A stretch of 64,000 nucleotides of DNA from Streptomyces olivochromogenes (GCF_001514115.1 NZ_KQ948463.1:245821-309820), one strand, 5' to 3'; positions 37,540 to 46,020 are shown, numbered from the stretch's first letter. Notes: a model not told the origin generated them from the sequence alone. Translations and numbers: made by a program.

Positions 37540-39756
37540 TCAGGCCCGGGCCGGCTCTCGGTCCTTCCCGGGCGAGGGATCCTGTTGAGCGGCAAGCTGC
37601 TTGCGCAGACGGTCGCCCTCGACGTCCACGTTCGGCAGCACGCGGTCGAGCCACTTCGGGAGCCACCACGCCCGGTTGCCGAGCAGGGCCAGTACCGCGG
37701 GGACGAGTGTCATGCGGACCACGAACGCGTCGAAGAAGACGGCGATGGCGAGACCGAAGCCGATCATCTTCACCATCTGCTCGCTGGAGCCGATGAAGCC
37801 GGAGAACACCGCGATCATGATGACGGCCGCGGCCGTGACCACCCTGGCCCCGTGCCGGAACCCGGTGACGATGGCGTCCGCCGGCTGCTCGCCGTGGACG
37901 TACGCCTCCCGCATTCGGGTCACGAGGAAGACCTCGTAGTCCATCGCGAGGCCGAACACCACACCCACCATGAAGATCGGCATCATCGACATGATCGGTC
38001 CGGTCTGTTCCACCCCGAAGAGCGAGCCGAGCCAGCCCCACTGGTAGACCGCGACGACCGCGCCGAGGGCGGCGACCACCGAGAGCAGGAAGCCGAACGC
38101 GGCCTTCAGCGGAACGAGGACCGAGCGGAAGACCACCATCAGGAGCAGGAAGGCGAGGCCCACCACCAGCGCCAGATACGGGATCAGCGCGTCGTTCAGC
38201 TTCTGCGAGACGTCGATGTTCATCGCCGTGGCGCCGGTTACCAAAACCTCGGCACCGGTGTCCGCCTTGATGGCCGCGCTCGCGTCGCGGATGGCGTGGA
38301 CCAGCTCCTCGGTCTCGGCCGAACTCGGCTTGGACTTCGGGATGACGGTGATGGTCGCGGTGTCGCCCGACTTGTTGAAGGCGGCCTGGGTCACCACCGC
38401 GACGCCGTGCAGCGCGTGCATCTCCTTCTCGACCCGGGCGACGGCTCCCTTGGCGTTCTGGGACTTCCTGGCGTCCACGACCGTCACCAGCGGACCGTTG
38501 AAGCCGGGGCCGAAGGCGTCGGAGAGGGTGTCGTACGCCTTGCGCTGCGTGGTGTGGGGCGGCTGCCAGCCGCCGTCCGGCATGCCCATCTTCAGCGAGG
38601 CCACCGGCACCGCGGCCGCGCCGAGGACCACCACGCCCGCGAGCAGCATCCACACCGGGCGGCGCAGGACGAACTGCGCCCAGCGCGTGCCCCGGTTGGG
38701 CTTCTCCGCGGTCACCACATGGTTTTCGAGGGCCTTGCGGGCCTTGCGGCCGTGGACGCGCTTGCCCGCGTAGCCGAGCAGCGCGGGGATGAGGGTGAGC
38801 GCGATGAGGACCGCGATGGCGACCGTGCCGGCGGCCGCGATACCCATCTTGGTCAGCATCGGGATGTTGACGACGGAGAGACCGACCAGGGCGATGACCA
38901 CCGTGAGTCCGGCGAAGACGACCGCGGAGCCGGCCGTGCCCACGGCCCGCCCGGCGGCTTCCTCGCGCCCGTGTCCTTCGGCCAGTTCGGCGCGGTAGCG
39001 GGAGACGATGAACAGCGCGTAGTCGATGCCGACCGCGAGGCCGATCATCATCGCGAGGGTCGACGTCGTGGTGCCCAGGTCGAGCGCGCTGGCGAGCGCC
39101 GTGATGGACGAGACGCCGATACCGACGCCGATGATCGCGGTCAGCAGCGGCAGCCCGGCCGCGAGCAGCGAACCGAAGGTGATGACGAGAACGATCGCGG
39201 CGACGAGGACACCGATGATCTCGGACGGACCGGTCTCGGGCGGGGCCTGGAGGGCGTCACCGCCGATCTCCACGACGAGTCCCTTGTGTCCCGGCTCGGC
39301 CTGGACGCCCTTCAGGGAGTCGCGGGTCGCGTCGGTCAACTCCATCGAGGTGACCTTGTATTTGACCGAGGAGTACGCGGTCGTGCCGTCCTTGCTCACC
39401 CCCTTGGCCGTGAACGGGTCGGTGGCCGAGGCCAGTTGGTCCGAGCTGGACTTGAGGCCCGCGATGGTCCTGGTGACCGCGGCCTTGTTGGCGGCGTCGG
39501 TGATCTTCTCGCCGTCCGGCGCCTTGAAGACGACCCGGGCGGTGGCGCCGTCGGCGCTGGAGCCCGGGAAGCGCTGGTCGAGGAGGTCGAACGCCTTCTG
39601 TGCCTCGGTCCCGGGGACCGAGAAGGAGCTGGAGGCGGCGGTGGGCGCGGACGCGGCACCGAACCCGGCGAGCGCGAGGAGCGCCACCCAGATCAGTGCG
39701 ACGAAGTGCCGCCGTCGTAAGGCGAACTTGCCGAGTTTGTAGAGGAACGTGGCCAC
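37540..39756 (-). CDS. MMPL-family (RND-type) exporter with an early TTA codon
   Basis: A 738-residue protein with two repeats of one helix, a large extracytoplasmic domain and five helices, the MMPL/RND plan. Proton-relay-type segments are GLAVGIDYALFIVSR and GLAMDYEVFLVTRMREA. It probably exports lipids or hydrophobic drugs. The GTG at 39756 follows GGGAG by nine bases; a 50-residue extension is rejected. Codon 13 is TTA (39718-39720), so translation may need bldA. It follows the tetR gene on the same strand, 146 bp downstream of its stop, and is probably repressed by it. Confidence 0.9.
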   Translation of the reverse strand: MATFLYKLGKFALRRRHFVALIWVALLALAGFGAASAPTAASSSFSVPGTEAQKAFDLLDQRFPGSSADGATARVVFKAPDGEKITDAANKAAVTRTIAGLKSSSDQLASATDPFTAKGVSKDGTTAYSSVKYKVTSMELTDATRDSLKGVQAEPGHKGLVVEIGGDALQAPPETGPSEIIGVLVAAIVLVITFGSLLAAGLPLLTAIIGVGIGVSSITALASALDLGTTTSTLAMMIGLAVGIDYALFIVSRYRAELAEGHGREEAAGRAVGTAGSAVVFAGLTVVIALVGLSVVNIPMLTKMGIAAAGTVAIAVLIALTLIPALLGYAGKRVHGRKARKALENHVVTAEKPNRGTRWAQFVLRRPVWMLLAGVVVLGAAAVPVASLKMGMPDGGWQPPHTTQRKAYDTLSDAFGPGFNGPLVTVVDARKSQNAKGAVARVEKEMHALHGVAVVTQAAFNKSGDTATITVIPKSKPSSAETEELVHAIRDASAAIKADTGAEVLVTGATAMNIDVSQKLNDALIPYLALVVGLAFLLLMVVFRSVLVPLKAAFGFLLSVVAALGAVVAVYQWGWLGSLFGVEQTGPIMSMMPIFMVGVVFGLAMDYEVFLVTRMREAYVHGEQPADAIVTGFRHGARVVTAAAVIMIAVFSGFIGSSEQMVKMIGFGLAIAVFFDAFVVRMTLVPAVLALLGNRAWWLPKWLDRVLPNVDVEGDRLRKQLAAQQDPSPGKDREPARA

Positions 39757-39902
39757 GAGTCGTACTCCCGGTCGGGTCGTTGGATCTGCGGGCAGGTGGG
39801 GGTGAAAGGGAGGTGCGCGGGAGCCGGGCTCCGAGAGCGCGAAGGCAGGCTCCGGGGGGGACCGTGCTCCCAGAGAGCGGGCAGGCTCCGAGGGAGAGGG
39901 GG

Positions 39903-40490
39903 TCATGATCCGAGCGCGGGGAGGACCGAGGCGTCGATGTACGCGGCGAGGAAGTCCGGGGTGGGGGGCCGGTCCTCGATCAGGCTCCGCGCCATGAAGG
40001 CGCCGACCAGCATGTGCGGCACATAGGCCAGCGCTGGATGGTCCGCACGCACCTCACCCCGGTCGACGGCGCGCCGCAGCATCGTTTCGACGGCACGCAG
40101 TTCCGGTTCGATCAGCAGGTCCTTGAAGGCGCGCCGTAGATCGGGATTGGCGCGTACCGCCATGGCGAGCCCCTGCATCAGTGCGGAGTCACGCTCCATG
40201 CCGCAGTCGTCCCCGCGCGACACCAGCTCATGAAGGTCGCCGCGCAAGGTCCCGGTGTCGATCTCTTCGAGGTCTCCCGGCTTCGCGTGCCGCAGGGCCT
40301 GGCACACGAGCTGCGCCTTGTTGCCGTACTGGCGGTAGAGGGTTGCCTTGCTGGACCGGGTGCGGGCGGCGACGGTGTCCATCGTCAGGGTGTCGTAGCC
40401 GACTTCGCGGAGCAGTTCCAGCACGGTCCCGCAGAACTCCGCCTCCCGCTCGGGCGTGCGGCGCCGGGTGCGGCGCGCTGCCGTCTCCAT
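39903..40490 (-). CDS. TetR-family repressor, probable regulator of the MMPL exporter
   Basis: A 195-residue regulator with an N-terminal TetR helix-turn-helix (LTMDTVAARTRSSKATLYRQYG) and a helical ligand-binding domain. Two palindromes sharing ACGAAACCGTTTCGT lie 10-80 bp upstream of its start, consistent with self-repression and control of the downstream MMPL gene. An in-frame extension of over 350 codons upstream is a shadow and not coding. Confidence 0.9.
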   Translation of the reverse strand: METAARRTRRRTPEREAEFCGTVLELLREVGYDTLTMDTVAARTRSSKATLYRQYGNKAQLVCQALRHAKPGDLEEIDTGTLRGDLHELVSRGDDCGMERDSALMQGLAMAVRANPDLRRAFKDLLIEPELRAVETMLRRAVDRGEVRADHPALAYVPHMLVGAFMARSLIEDRPPTPDFLAAYIDASVLPALGS

Positions 40491-40498
40491 GACGAACC

Positions 40499-40533
40499 TC
40501 CCTTCGGTACGAAACCGTTTCGTACCGAAGGGA
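40499..40533. promoter_or_regulatory. Primary TetR operator: 35-bp palindrome
   Basis: Seventeen bases on each side of a central C at 40516 are exact complements, with core GGTACGAAAC/GTTTCGTACC. It begins nine bases upstream of the tetR start codon, so bound repressor would block transcription or initiation. The whole 333-bp gap (40491-40823) separates tetR from the flavin reductase gene and contains this site, the second site, and a GGAGGG ribosome site before 40824. Confidence 0.8.
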
Positions 40534-40555
40534 CGGTACAGGAGCCTCGCCGAAA

Positions 40556-40570
40556 ACGAAACCGTTTCGT
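40556..40570. promoter_or_regulatory. Secondary TetR operator half-strength copy
   Basis: ACGAAAC-C-GTTTCGT repeats the inner 15 bases of the first operator, with centres 47 bp apart, but lacks the outer arms. It probably overlaps the tetR promoter. It could also affect transcription toward the flavin reductase gene. Confidence 0.7.
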
Positions 40571-40823
40571 ACTCAGCTGCCCGCCCGGTGCCGTCACGGC
40601 GCTCTCGCACCCCGAGCCGGAGCCGCGCGCGGCGAAGTGACAGGCCGTCGATCGACAGGCCTTCGGAGGAAATCCTGCCGACCCATACCGACACCTGTCT
40701 CCTGCTCTTTGGTCGAGCCCAAAGGTGCTCTCCCGATGAGCGTTCCGGCTCCGTCGCCCGCACCGCAGTGTTCAGGGCAGGCCACAGCAGGTGGACACGG
40801 TCAAGCTCCGAAGGAGGGATTCG

Positions 40824-41360
40824 ATGCTCGACAAGGGGGCGGTGGCGCGGCCTGCCGTCGACAGCAGGGAATTCAGGCAGGCCATGGGCCGCTTCCCCAC
40901 GGGCGTCGCGGTGGTGGCGTCCGGGGCGGGCCGGAGCACCGAGGCTCTGACCGTCAACTCGGTGACGTCCGTGTCGCTCGCCCCGCTGCTGATGTCGGTC
41001 TGCCTGCGGCCCGAAGGGCGGGTGTCCCGGCGGATCGCCCAGCGGCGGGAGTTCACCCTGAGTTTCCTCGCCGCGGATCAGCGGCAGGTGTCGGCGCTCT
41101 TCGCCTCCCGCGACCGTCCGGTCGGCATACAGGCGCAGCGACAGCTCGGCGATCTCGTGGGGCCGCGCGGCTCGGTGCTGGTCCAGGGATCCCTGGCGTC
41201 GATGGAGTGCGTGGTGGAGACGTTCAGCGCGGGCGGGGACCACCTGATCGTCCTCGGCCGGGTCGAAGCACTGCACCTGGGAGACGCGGACCGGGAGCCG
41301 CTGGTGTTCCACCGCGGCGACTACACCCGGCTCGCCTCGTACGCCGACGCGCGGGGCTGA
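40824..41360 (+). CDS. Flavin reductase (FMN-binding, HpaC/ActVB-like)
   Basis: A 178-residue flavin reductase-like domain protein (FRQAMGRFPTGVAVVAS; LTVNSVTSVSLAPLLMSVC). The family reduces free FMN/FAD with NAD(P)H for two-component monooxygenases. A luciferase-like monooxygenase (61833) and an FAD monooxygenase (59549) of the same cluster are candidate partners. The ATG at 40824 has AGGAGGG seven bases upstream. It is the leftmost gene that fits the biosynthetic cluster and lies 10 bases before the KAS III region. Confidence 0.85.
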   Translation: MLDKGAVARPAVDSREFRQAMGRFPTGVAVVASGAGRSTEALTVNSVTSVSLAPLLMSVCLRPEGRVSRRIAQRREFTLSFLAADQRQVSALFASRDRPVGIQAQRQLGDLVGPRGSVLVQGSLASMECVVETFSAGGDHLIVLGRVEALHLGDADREPLVFHRGDYTRLASYADARG

Positions 41361-41421
41361 GCGAACCAGGTTGACCGAGCAACGACTCCAGGCCGCCCAG
41401 GTGGCCGGAAAGGTGCAGGAC

Positions 41422-42462
41422 ATGGCACATGCCGCCGCCGGACCCAGAGCCGGCATCACCGCCGGAATCAGGGAGATCGGCATCAGCGTCCCCGAGCGCG
41501 TGGTGACGAACCAGGAACTGGAGCAGACCCTCGACACCACCGACGAGTGGATTCGCGCCAACATCGGTGTGGAGACCCGGCGTTACTCGGACCCCGACGA
41601 CTGGACCTCGGACCTGGGAGCCCGCGCGCTGCTGGACGCGTGCGAGCGGGCCGGCGTCTCCCCTGCCTCCGTGGACCTGGTGATCTGCGGGACGTACACC
41701 CCCGACCGCATGCTGCCGAGCACCGCCGTCACCATCATGGGCAAGGCGGGCATCAGCGGGACCCCCGGCTTCGACGTGAACAGCGGCGGCTGCCCCGGCT
41801 CGGTGTACGCGCTGGAGGTCGGCGCCAACTTCATCGCCTCGGGCGCCTACCGCAGGGTGGCCGTGGTCCTCGCCGACGTCAGTACGAAGATCTTCGACCC
41901 GCAGGACCGCACCGTCGCCGTCATCTTCGGTGACGCGGCCGCCTGCTATCTGCTGGAGCCAGTGGTCTCGGGTGCCGACGGACTGGGCTCGGCGCGCCTG
42001 GGCAGCGAGCCGTCCGGCCAGTCCACCGGCTATGTGACGCGTGAGCCCCGGTTCGCCGAGAACGGCGAGCGGCGGCAGTCCGGCTTCGGGGACAACTTCA
42101 CCGTCATGGTGGGCCGCGGGATCCGCGACTTCGTGCTCGGCAGCGTCCCGGGACTCATCGAGAAGACGGTGGCCGACGCGGGCCTCGGCCTCGACGACAT
42201 CGACTTCTTCGCATTGCACCAGGCCAACCGGCACATGGTGCACACGATCCTGGACACGCTGGGCCAGCCTCGGGACAAGACGCTGACCAACATCCAGCAC
42301 ATCGGAAACACCTCCGGGGCCTCGGTCCCGCTGGTCCTGCGCGACGCCGTCGACGCGGGAAAGATCGGGCCCGACGACCGGGTCGTGCTGGCCGCCTTCG
42401 GCGCCGGCCTCAACTACGGGGCACTGGTGACGCGTTGGTGCGGCCCCGAGGACTTCGCCTGA
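41422..42462 (+). CDS. 3-oxoacyl-ACP synthase III (KAS III), copy A
   Basis: A 346-residue thiolase-fold condensing enzyme with triad Cys124 (NSGGCPG), His266 (ALHQAN) and Asn296 (IGNTSGA) intact. KAS III enzymes start chains by condensing an acyl-CoA with malonyl-ACP, or act as acyltransferases. The ATG at 41422 (GGAAAGG eight bases upstream) matches the length of copy B (47533); a TTG at 41371 would add 17 residues. Two such enzymes in one cluster suggest two primers or two chains, as in manumycin-type pathways. Confidence 0.9.
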   Translation: MAHAAAGPRAGITAGIREIGISVPERVVTNQELEQTLDTTDEWIRANIGVETRRYSDPDDWTSDLGARALLDACERAGVSPASVDLVICGTYTPDRMLPSTAVTIMGKAGISGTPGFDVNSGGCPGSVYALEVGANFIASGAYRRVAVVLADVSTKIFDPQDRTVAVIFGDAAACYLLEPVVSGADGLGSARLGSEPSGQSTGYVTREPRFAENGERRQSGFGDNFTVMVGRGIRDFVLGSVPGLIEKTVADAGLGLDDIDFFALHQANRHMVHTILDTLGQPRDKTLTNIQHIGNTSGASVPLVLRDAVDAGKIGPDDRVVLAAFGAGLNYGALVTRWCGPEDFA

Positions 42463-42595
42463 CCCGGCGCCATCGCGCGCCGACCGGCCACCGGGCGTCA
42501 GTCGGCCACCGTGCGCGGACCGGCACCACCGACCGGTGGTTTCACCGGCCACCGTTCTCCACCACTACGCACAAGTACCCAGCAAGGGAGTCTGC

Positions 42596-42979
42596 ATGGG
42601 AAGCGTGACAGGAAGCATCAGTATCTCGGTGCCGTTCGCCGACGTGTTCGCGGTCGTCTCCGATCCGGAGCGGCTGCCCGACTGGTGCACCGACTTCGCG
42701 CGCGCGTCGCGCAAGGACGGCGACCACTGGACCGTGGACACGCCGTTCGGCCCGGTCGAGGTGCGCTCCTCGGCCGACCGCGGGACGGGAGTCGTCGACT
42801 TCCGCGTGGTGTCCGAGCACGGTGATCACCGCGCCTTCACCCGGCTCATCGCCGTGTCCGACAACGAGAGCGAGTTCGTCTTCACTCGGCTGTTCGGCGC
42901 CGGGGAGGGCGAGGCCGAGGCGCCCCAGCTGCTCGCCGTCATCGAGGGCCGCCTCAAGGCCCTCTCCTCCCTCTTCTGA
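42596..42979 (+). CDS. SRPBCC/START-like small protein
   Basis: A 127-residue protein with a START-like hydrophobic-cavity fold (ISISVPFADVFAVVSDPERLPDW is the typical opening). Relatives include polyketide cyclases and ligand-binding proteins. In this reducing, non-aromatic context it may bind or release the polyene chain rather than cyclise it. ATG with AAGGGAG six bases upstream. Confidence 0.75.
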   Translation: MGSVTGSISISVPFADVFAVVSDPERLPDWCTDFARASRKDGDHWTVDTPFGPVEVRSSADRGTGVVDFRVVSEHGDHRAFTRLIAVSDNESEFVFTRLFGAGEGEAEAPQLLAVIEGRLKALSSLF

Positions 42980-43006
42980 TCGCCAACATCTCTGCGCTGC
43001 CGCATA

Positions 43007-43050
43007 CCTGCATCTCTGCATTCCTGCATCTCTGCATCTCTGCATTCCTG
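43007..43050 (+). repeat. CTGCAT-based tandem repeat in the leader of the DHQS II gene
   Basis: Units CCTGCATCTCTGCATT (43007-43022) and CCTGCATCTCTGCATCTCTGCATT (43023-43046) lie just before the GAAGGGAAAG ribosome site of the next gene. The tract is pyrimidine-rich and unlike the surrounding composition. It may be a slippage-prone leader that tunes translation of the aminohydroxybenzoate gene. Confidence 0.85.
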
Positions 43051-43063
43051 GAAGGGAAAGTCC

Positions 43064-44179
43064 GTGAAGTTTGCCTGGATCGATCTGCGTTCGGTGAATG
43101 CTGAGCACCAGGAGGCCGTCGTCGACGCCGCCGTCCATGCGCGTCTCGAAGGTGTCCTCGACGACAAACTGGAGGTGCTCGCCGCTCTGCCACCGACCGT
43201 CCTCAAGGTCCTGCTGCCGGCCGCCGACGCGCCGCTTCCGCCCGAGGCCGCGGACATCGCCGACATCATCCTGACCCCCATCTCCAAGGTCGAGGAGCTG
43301 GACAAGCTCAAGCTGACCGTGGACGGCGGCACGTCCGTCGGCGCCTACGTCGACGTCGTCGACGACCCGACCTTGCGGCTGGCCTGCGCCGCGGCCATCG
43401 CGCTCCCGAACACGCTCGTCAAGTTCCGCGACCCCACCAAGATCCCGCTGGAGATCGTCATCGCCGCGGCCGACAAGTCTCCGGGCCGCCTGATCTGCGA
43501 GGCCGGCGATCTCGAAGAGGCCGGGATCATCGTCGACGTGCTGGAGAAGGGCTCCGACGGCCTGCTGTACGGGGCGAAGGACTCCAACGAGGTGTTCGGC
43601 CTGGTCGAGCTGCTCGGCGCCAAGACCCCGGACCTGGACCTGACCACCCTCACGGTCCAGTCCATCGAGCACAACGGTCTCGGCGACCGGGTGTGCGTCG
43701 ACACCTGCACCCACTTCGGCAAGGACGAGGGCATCCTCATCGGCTCGTACGCCTCGGGCTTCATTCTCGGCGTGAGCGAGACCCACCCGCTGCCCTACAT
43801 GCCGACGCGCCCCTTCCGGGTCAACGCCGGTGCCCTGCACTCGTACGTCCTCGGCGAGGACAACCGCACCAACTACCTGAGCGAGCTGAAGGCCGGCAGC
43901 ACGATCCTCGGCGTCACCGCGGACGGCAAGACGCGCCGGATCGTGGTCGGGCGGGTGAAGCTGGAGTCGCGTCCGCTGCTCACGATCCACGCGCTCTCGC
44001 CTGAGGGCGTCGAGGTCAGCCTGACCGTCCAGGACGACTGGCACGTCCGCGTCCTCGGCCCGGGTGCCGCGGTACTCAACGTCACCGAGCTCAAGGCCGG
44101 GGACCAGCTTCTCGGCTACATCGCCACCGACAAGCGGCACGTGGGGTGGCCGGTCGCCGAGTTCTGCATCGAGAAGTAG
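43064..44179 (+). CDS. 3-dehydroquinate synthase II-like enzyme (GriH type), 3,4-AHBA formation
   Basis: A 371-residue homologue of archaeal DHQ synthase II (opening KFAWIDLRSV; NTLVKFRDPTKIPLE; VCVDTCTHFGKDEGILIGS; HPLPYMPTRPFRVNAGA). In grixazone biosynthesis the homologue GriH converts the C7 aminoketo-phosphate made by GriI into 3-amino-4-hydroxybenzoate. A GriI-like aldolase is encoded at 55625, so the same product is expected here. Start GTG with GAAGGGAAAG. A perfect 18-bp hairpin follows 40 bases after the stop. Confidence 0.9.
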   Translation: MKFAWIDLRSVNAEHQEAVVDAAVHARLEGVLDDKLEVLAALPPTVLKVLLPAADAPLPPEAADIADIILTPISKVEELDKLKLTVDGGTSVGAYVDVVDDPTLRLACAAAIALPNTLVKFRDPTKIPLEIVIAAADKSPGRLICEAGDLEEAGIIVDVLEKGSDGLLYGAKDSNEVFGLVELLGAKTPDLDLTTLTVQSIEHNGLGDRVCVDTCTHFGKDEGILIGSYASGFILGVSETHPLPYMPTRPFRVNAGALHSYVLGEDNRTNYLSELKAGSTILGVTADGKTRRIVVGRVKLESRPLLTIHALSPEGVEVSLTVQDDWHVRVLGPGAAVLNVTELKAGDQLLGYIATDKRHVGWPVAEFCIEK

Positions 44180-44218
44180 GCGGCGGGCAGCACAGCCGCA
44201 CCTCAGCGCGCCCGAACA

Positions 44219-44263
44219 GGCCCGCCCCGGAGAGCCTCCCCCTTTGGCTCTCCGGGGCGGGCC
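44219..44263 (+). terminator. Perfect 18-bp hairpin between the DHQS II and MaoC genes
   Basis: Arms GGCCCGCC...GAGAGCC (44219-44236) and its exact complement (44246-44263) enclose a 9-nt pyrimidine loop. It could terminate the first part of the cluster transcript. The next gene's ribosome site begins only about 12 bases later, so there is no room for a promoter. Read-through or an attenuation/processing role is therefore likely. Confidence 0.8.
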
Positions 44264-44286
44264 GCTCACCGAGTGGGGAGTGCCGA

Positions 44287-44844
44287 ATGGCCGACACCGC
44301 ACCATTGACGAACGAGACCGGCCCTGGGCCGTCGCCACAGTTGACGAAAGAGACCGGTCCGAGGCCGTCGCCACGGTTGACGCGGGACACCGGCCCGGCG
44401 CTGTCGCCCGGAGCCCGGCTCACACCCTTCACGGTCACCGTGGAGCGGGGCAGGCTGAGGTTCTTCGGGAGCGTCATCGGGCTGGAGGACACCGAGTTCA
44501 CCAGTCTGGAACGCGCCCGGGAGGCCGGACACCACGATCTGCCCGTGCCGCCCACCTTCCTCTTCGGGCTCGAACTGGAACACCAGGCGCACGCCCAGGG
44601 GCCGGACGGACCACCGGTGGACCCGAGCCGGGTCCTGCACACCGAGCAGTCCTTCAACTACCACGAGACGGCACACGCCGGCGACGAGCTGGTCTTTTCT
44701 CCCGTGATCACCGACGTGTACCGGCGGCGCGCCGGAACCATGGAGTTCGTGGTCCGCGACACGGCGGTCACCCGCCCCGACGGGACCGCCGTCGCCGATC
44801 TGCACCAGGTGATCATGGTGCGTCACCCGGAGGGCGAGCGATGA
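44287..44844 (+). CDS. MaoC-like dehydratase subunit, N-terminal type (FAS1-like)
   Basis: A 185-residue hotdog protein of the MaoC N-terminal (HTD2/FAS1-like) type. The core starts near LTPFTVTVERGRLRFFGSVIG and continues VPPTFLFGLELE and EQSFNYHETAHAGDEL. It lacks the hydratase signature, which the next gene carries, so the two likely form a heteromeric (R)-hydratase removing water from beta-hydroxyacyl-ACP. Residues 7-42 are a triple 12-residue repeat (LTxETGPxPSPx) not seen in the fold. ATGA overlap with the next gene. Confidence 0.82.
   Translation: MADTAPLTNETGPGPSPQLTKETGPRPSPRLTRDTGPALSPGARLTPFTVTVERGRLRFFGSVIGLEDTEFTSLERAREAGHHDLPVPPTFLFGLELEHQAHAQGPDGPPVDPSRVLHTEQSFNYHETAHAGDELVFSPVITDVYRRRAGTMEFVVRDTAVTRPDGTAVADLHQVIMVRHPEGER
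44305..44412 (+). repeat. Three tandem 36-bp repeats at the 5' end of the MaoC-type gene
   Basis: Units at 44305-44340, 44341-44376 and 44377-44412 each begin TTGACG and encode variants of LTKETGPRPSPR. They diverge from one another, so the expansion is not very recent. The encoded segment precedes the hotdog fold. Confidence 0.9.
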
Positions 44845-45275
44845 CCGCACCGACGTCGACGTCCCTGGTGGGTACGGAACTTCCCGACCTGCACCCGGAC
44901 GAGGTGACCCGGGCGACGCTCGCCCTGTTCGCCGGCGCGTCCGGCGACCACAACCCGATCCACATCGACACCGACGCGGCCCGGGCCGCCGGCTTCGACG
45001 ACGTGCTGGCCCACGGCATGCTCTCGATGGCCTTCCTCGGCAGGCTGGTGACCTCCTGGGTCCCGCTCGGCGCCGTCCGCTCCCTCAAGGCGCGCTTCTC
45101 CGCGATGACTCCGGTGCACGCGCGGCCGCACTGCACCGGACGCGTCACCGCGGTCGAGCAGGGCGCCGACGGCGAGCTCCTGGCACGGATCGCGCTGGCC
45201 GTCCGGCTCGCGGACGGCACGCTCACGGTGCGCGGCGAGGCCGTGGTGGCGGCGGACTCCCTGCCGACGACTTGA
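44841..45275 (+). CDS. MaoC-like (R)-specific hydratase/dehydratase, catalytic subunit
   Basis: A 144-residue single hotdog domain with the MaoC catalytic signature ASGDHNPIHID and LAHGM, the Asp/His dyad. With the upstream subunit it probably dehydrates beta-hydroxyacyl-ACP to the 2-enoyl form in each extension cycle, giving conjugated double bonds. Translationally coupled by ATGA. Confidence 0.88.
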   Translation: MTAPTSTSLVGTELPDLHPDEVTRATLALFAGASGDHNPIHIDTDAARAAGFDDVLAHGMLSMAFLGRLVTSWVPLGAVRSLKARFSAMTPVHARPHCTGRVTAVEQGADGELLARIALAVRLADGTLTVRGEAVVAADSLPTT

Positions 45276-45301
45276 ACCAGACGTACGAGAGGACATCAAC
45301 C

Positions 45302-46006
45302 ATGGCACGTTCCGTGCTGGTCACCGGAGGAAACCGGGGCATCGGGCTGGCGGTCGCCCGTGCCTTCCTGGAGAACGGCGACAAGGTGGCGGTGACCCAC
45401 CGCGGCAGCGCACCGCCCGAGGGCATCTTCGGTGTGCGGTGCGATGTGACCGACACCCAGCAGGTGGAGGCCGCGTTCAAGGAAGTCGAGGACGCGCACG
45501 GGCCCGTCGAGGTCCTGGTGTCCAACGCCGGGATCACTCATGACACGTTGCTGCTGCGGATGACCGAGGAACGGTTCACCTCGGTGCTGGACACCAACCT
45601 GACCGGCGCCTACCGGGTTTCCCGGCGCGCCGCACGCAGCATGCTCAAGGGGCGTTGGGGCCGGGTGATCCTGATGTCCTCGGTGGCCGGCACGACCGGC
45701 ACAGTGGGTCAGGTCAACTACGCGGCCAGCAAGTCCGGGATGATCGGCATGGCACGCTCCATGGCGCGTGAGCTCGGCTCGCGGGGCATCACCGTGAACG
45801 TGGTGGCGCCGGGCCTGGTGCTCACCGACATGGCCGAGCAACTGCCCGAGGAGCGCCGTGAGCAGATCCGCGGCCAGATCCCGCTGGGCCGGCACGGCGC
45901 CGTCGACGAGGTGGCCTCCGCGGTGACCTGGCTGGCCTCCGACGGGGCAAGCTACGTCACGGGGGCGGTGCTGCCGGTCGACGGCGGCCTGGGCATGGGC
46001 CACTGA
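45302..46006 (+). CDS. 3-oxoacyl-ACP reductase, FabG-type SDR
   Basis: A 234-residue classical SDR: TGGNRGIG cofactor loop, SNAGITHD, catalytic Ser and Tyr-x-x-x-Lys (MSSVAG; NYAASKSG), and PVDGGLGMGH at the end as in FabG. It is expected to reduce the beta-keto group after each condensation, ahead of the MaoC pair. It ends the left plus-strand block; a strong hairpin follows. Confidence 0.9.
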   Translation: MARSVLVTGGNRGIGLAVARAFLENGDKVAVTHRGSAPPEGIFGVRCDVTDTQQVEAAFKEVEDAHGPVEVLVSNAGITHDTLLLRMTEERFTSVLDTNLTGAYRVSRRAARSMLKGRWGRVILMSSVAGTTGTVGQVNYAASKSGMIGMARSMARELGSRGITVNVVAPGLVLTDMAEQLPEERREQIRGQIPLGRHGAVDEVASAVTWLASDGASYVTGAVLPVDGGLGMGH

Positions 46007-46020
46007 TCCACGGCCCGTAC

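Noticed and set aside
40491..41564. Upstream extension of the TetR frame by more than 350 codons
   Set aside because: It crosses the two operators and runs antisense through the flavin reductase and the start of KAS III copy A. The TetR domain begins at the ATG at 40490.
42596..42979. SRPBCC gene as evidence for an aromatic type II polyketide
   Set aside because: SRPBCC proteins are diverse. The other genes (MaoC pair, ketoreductase, KAS III, short KS partner) point to a reducing polyene system and no aromatase or cyclase set is present.
42826..43332. Minus-strand frame with a repetitive CRDAEMQ-like peptide
   Set aside because: It is the antisense reading of the CTGCAT repeat and of the DHQS II gene; no independent coding evidence.
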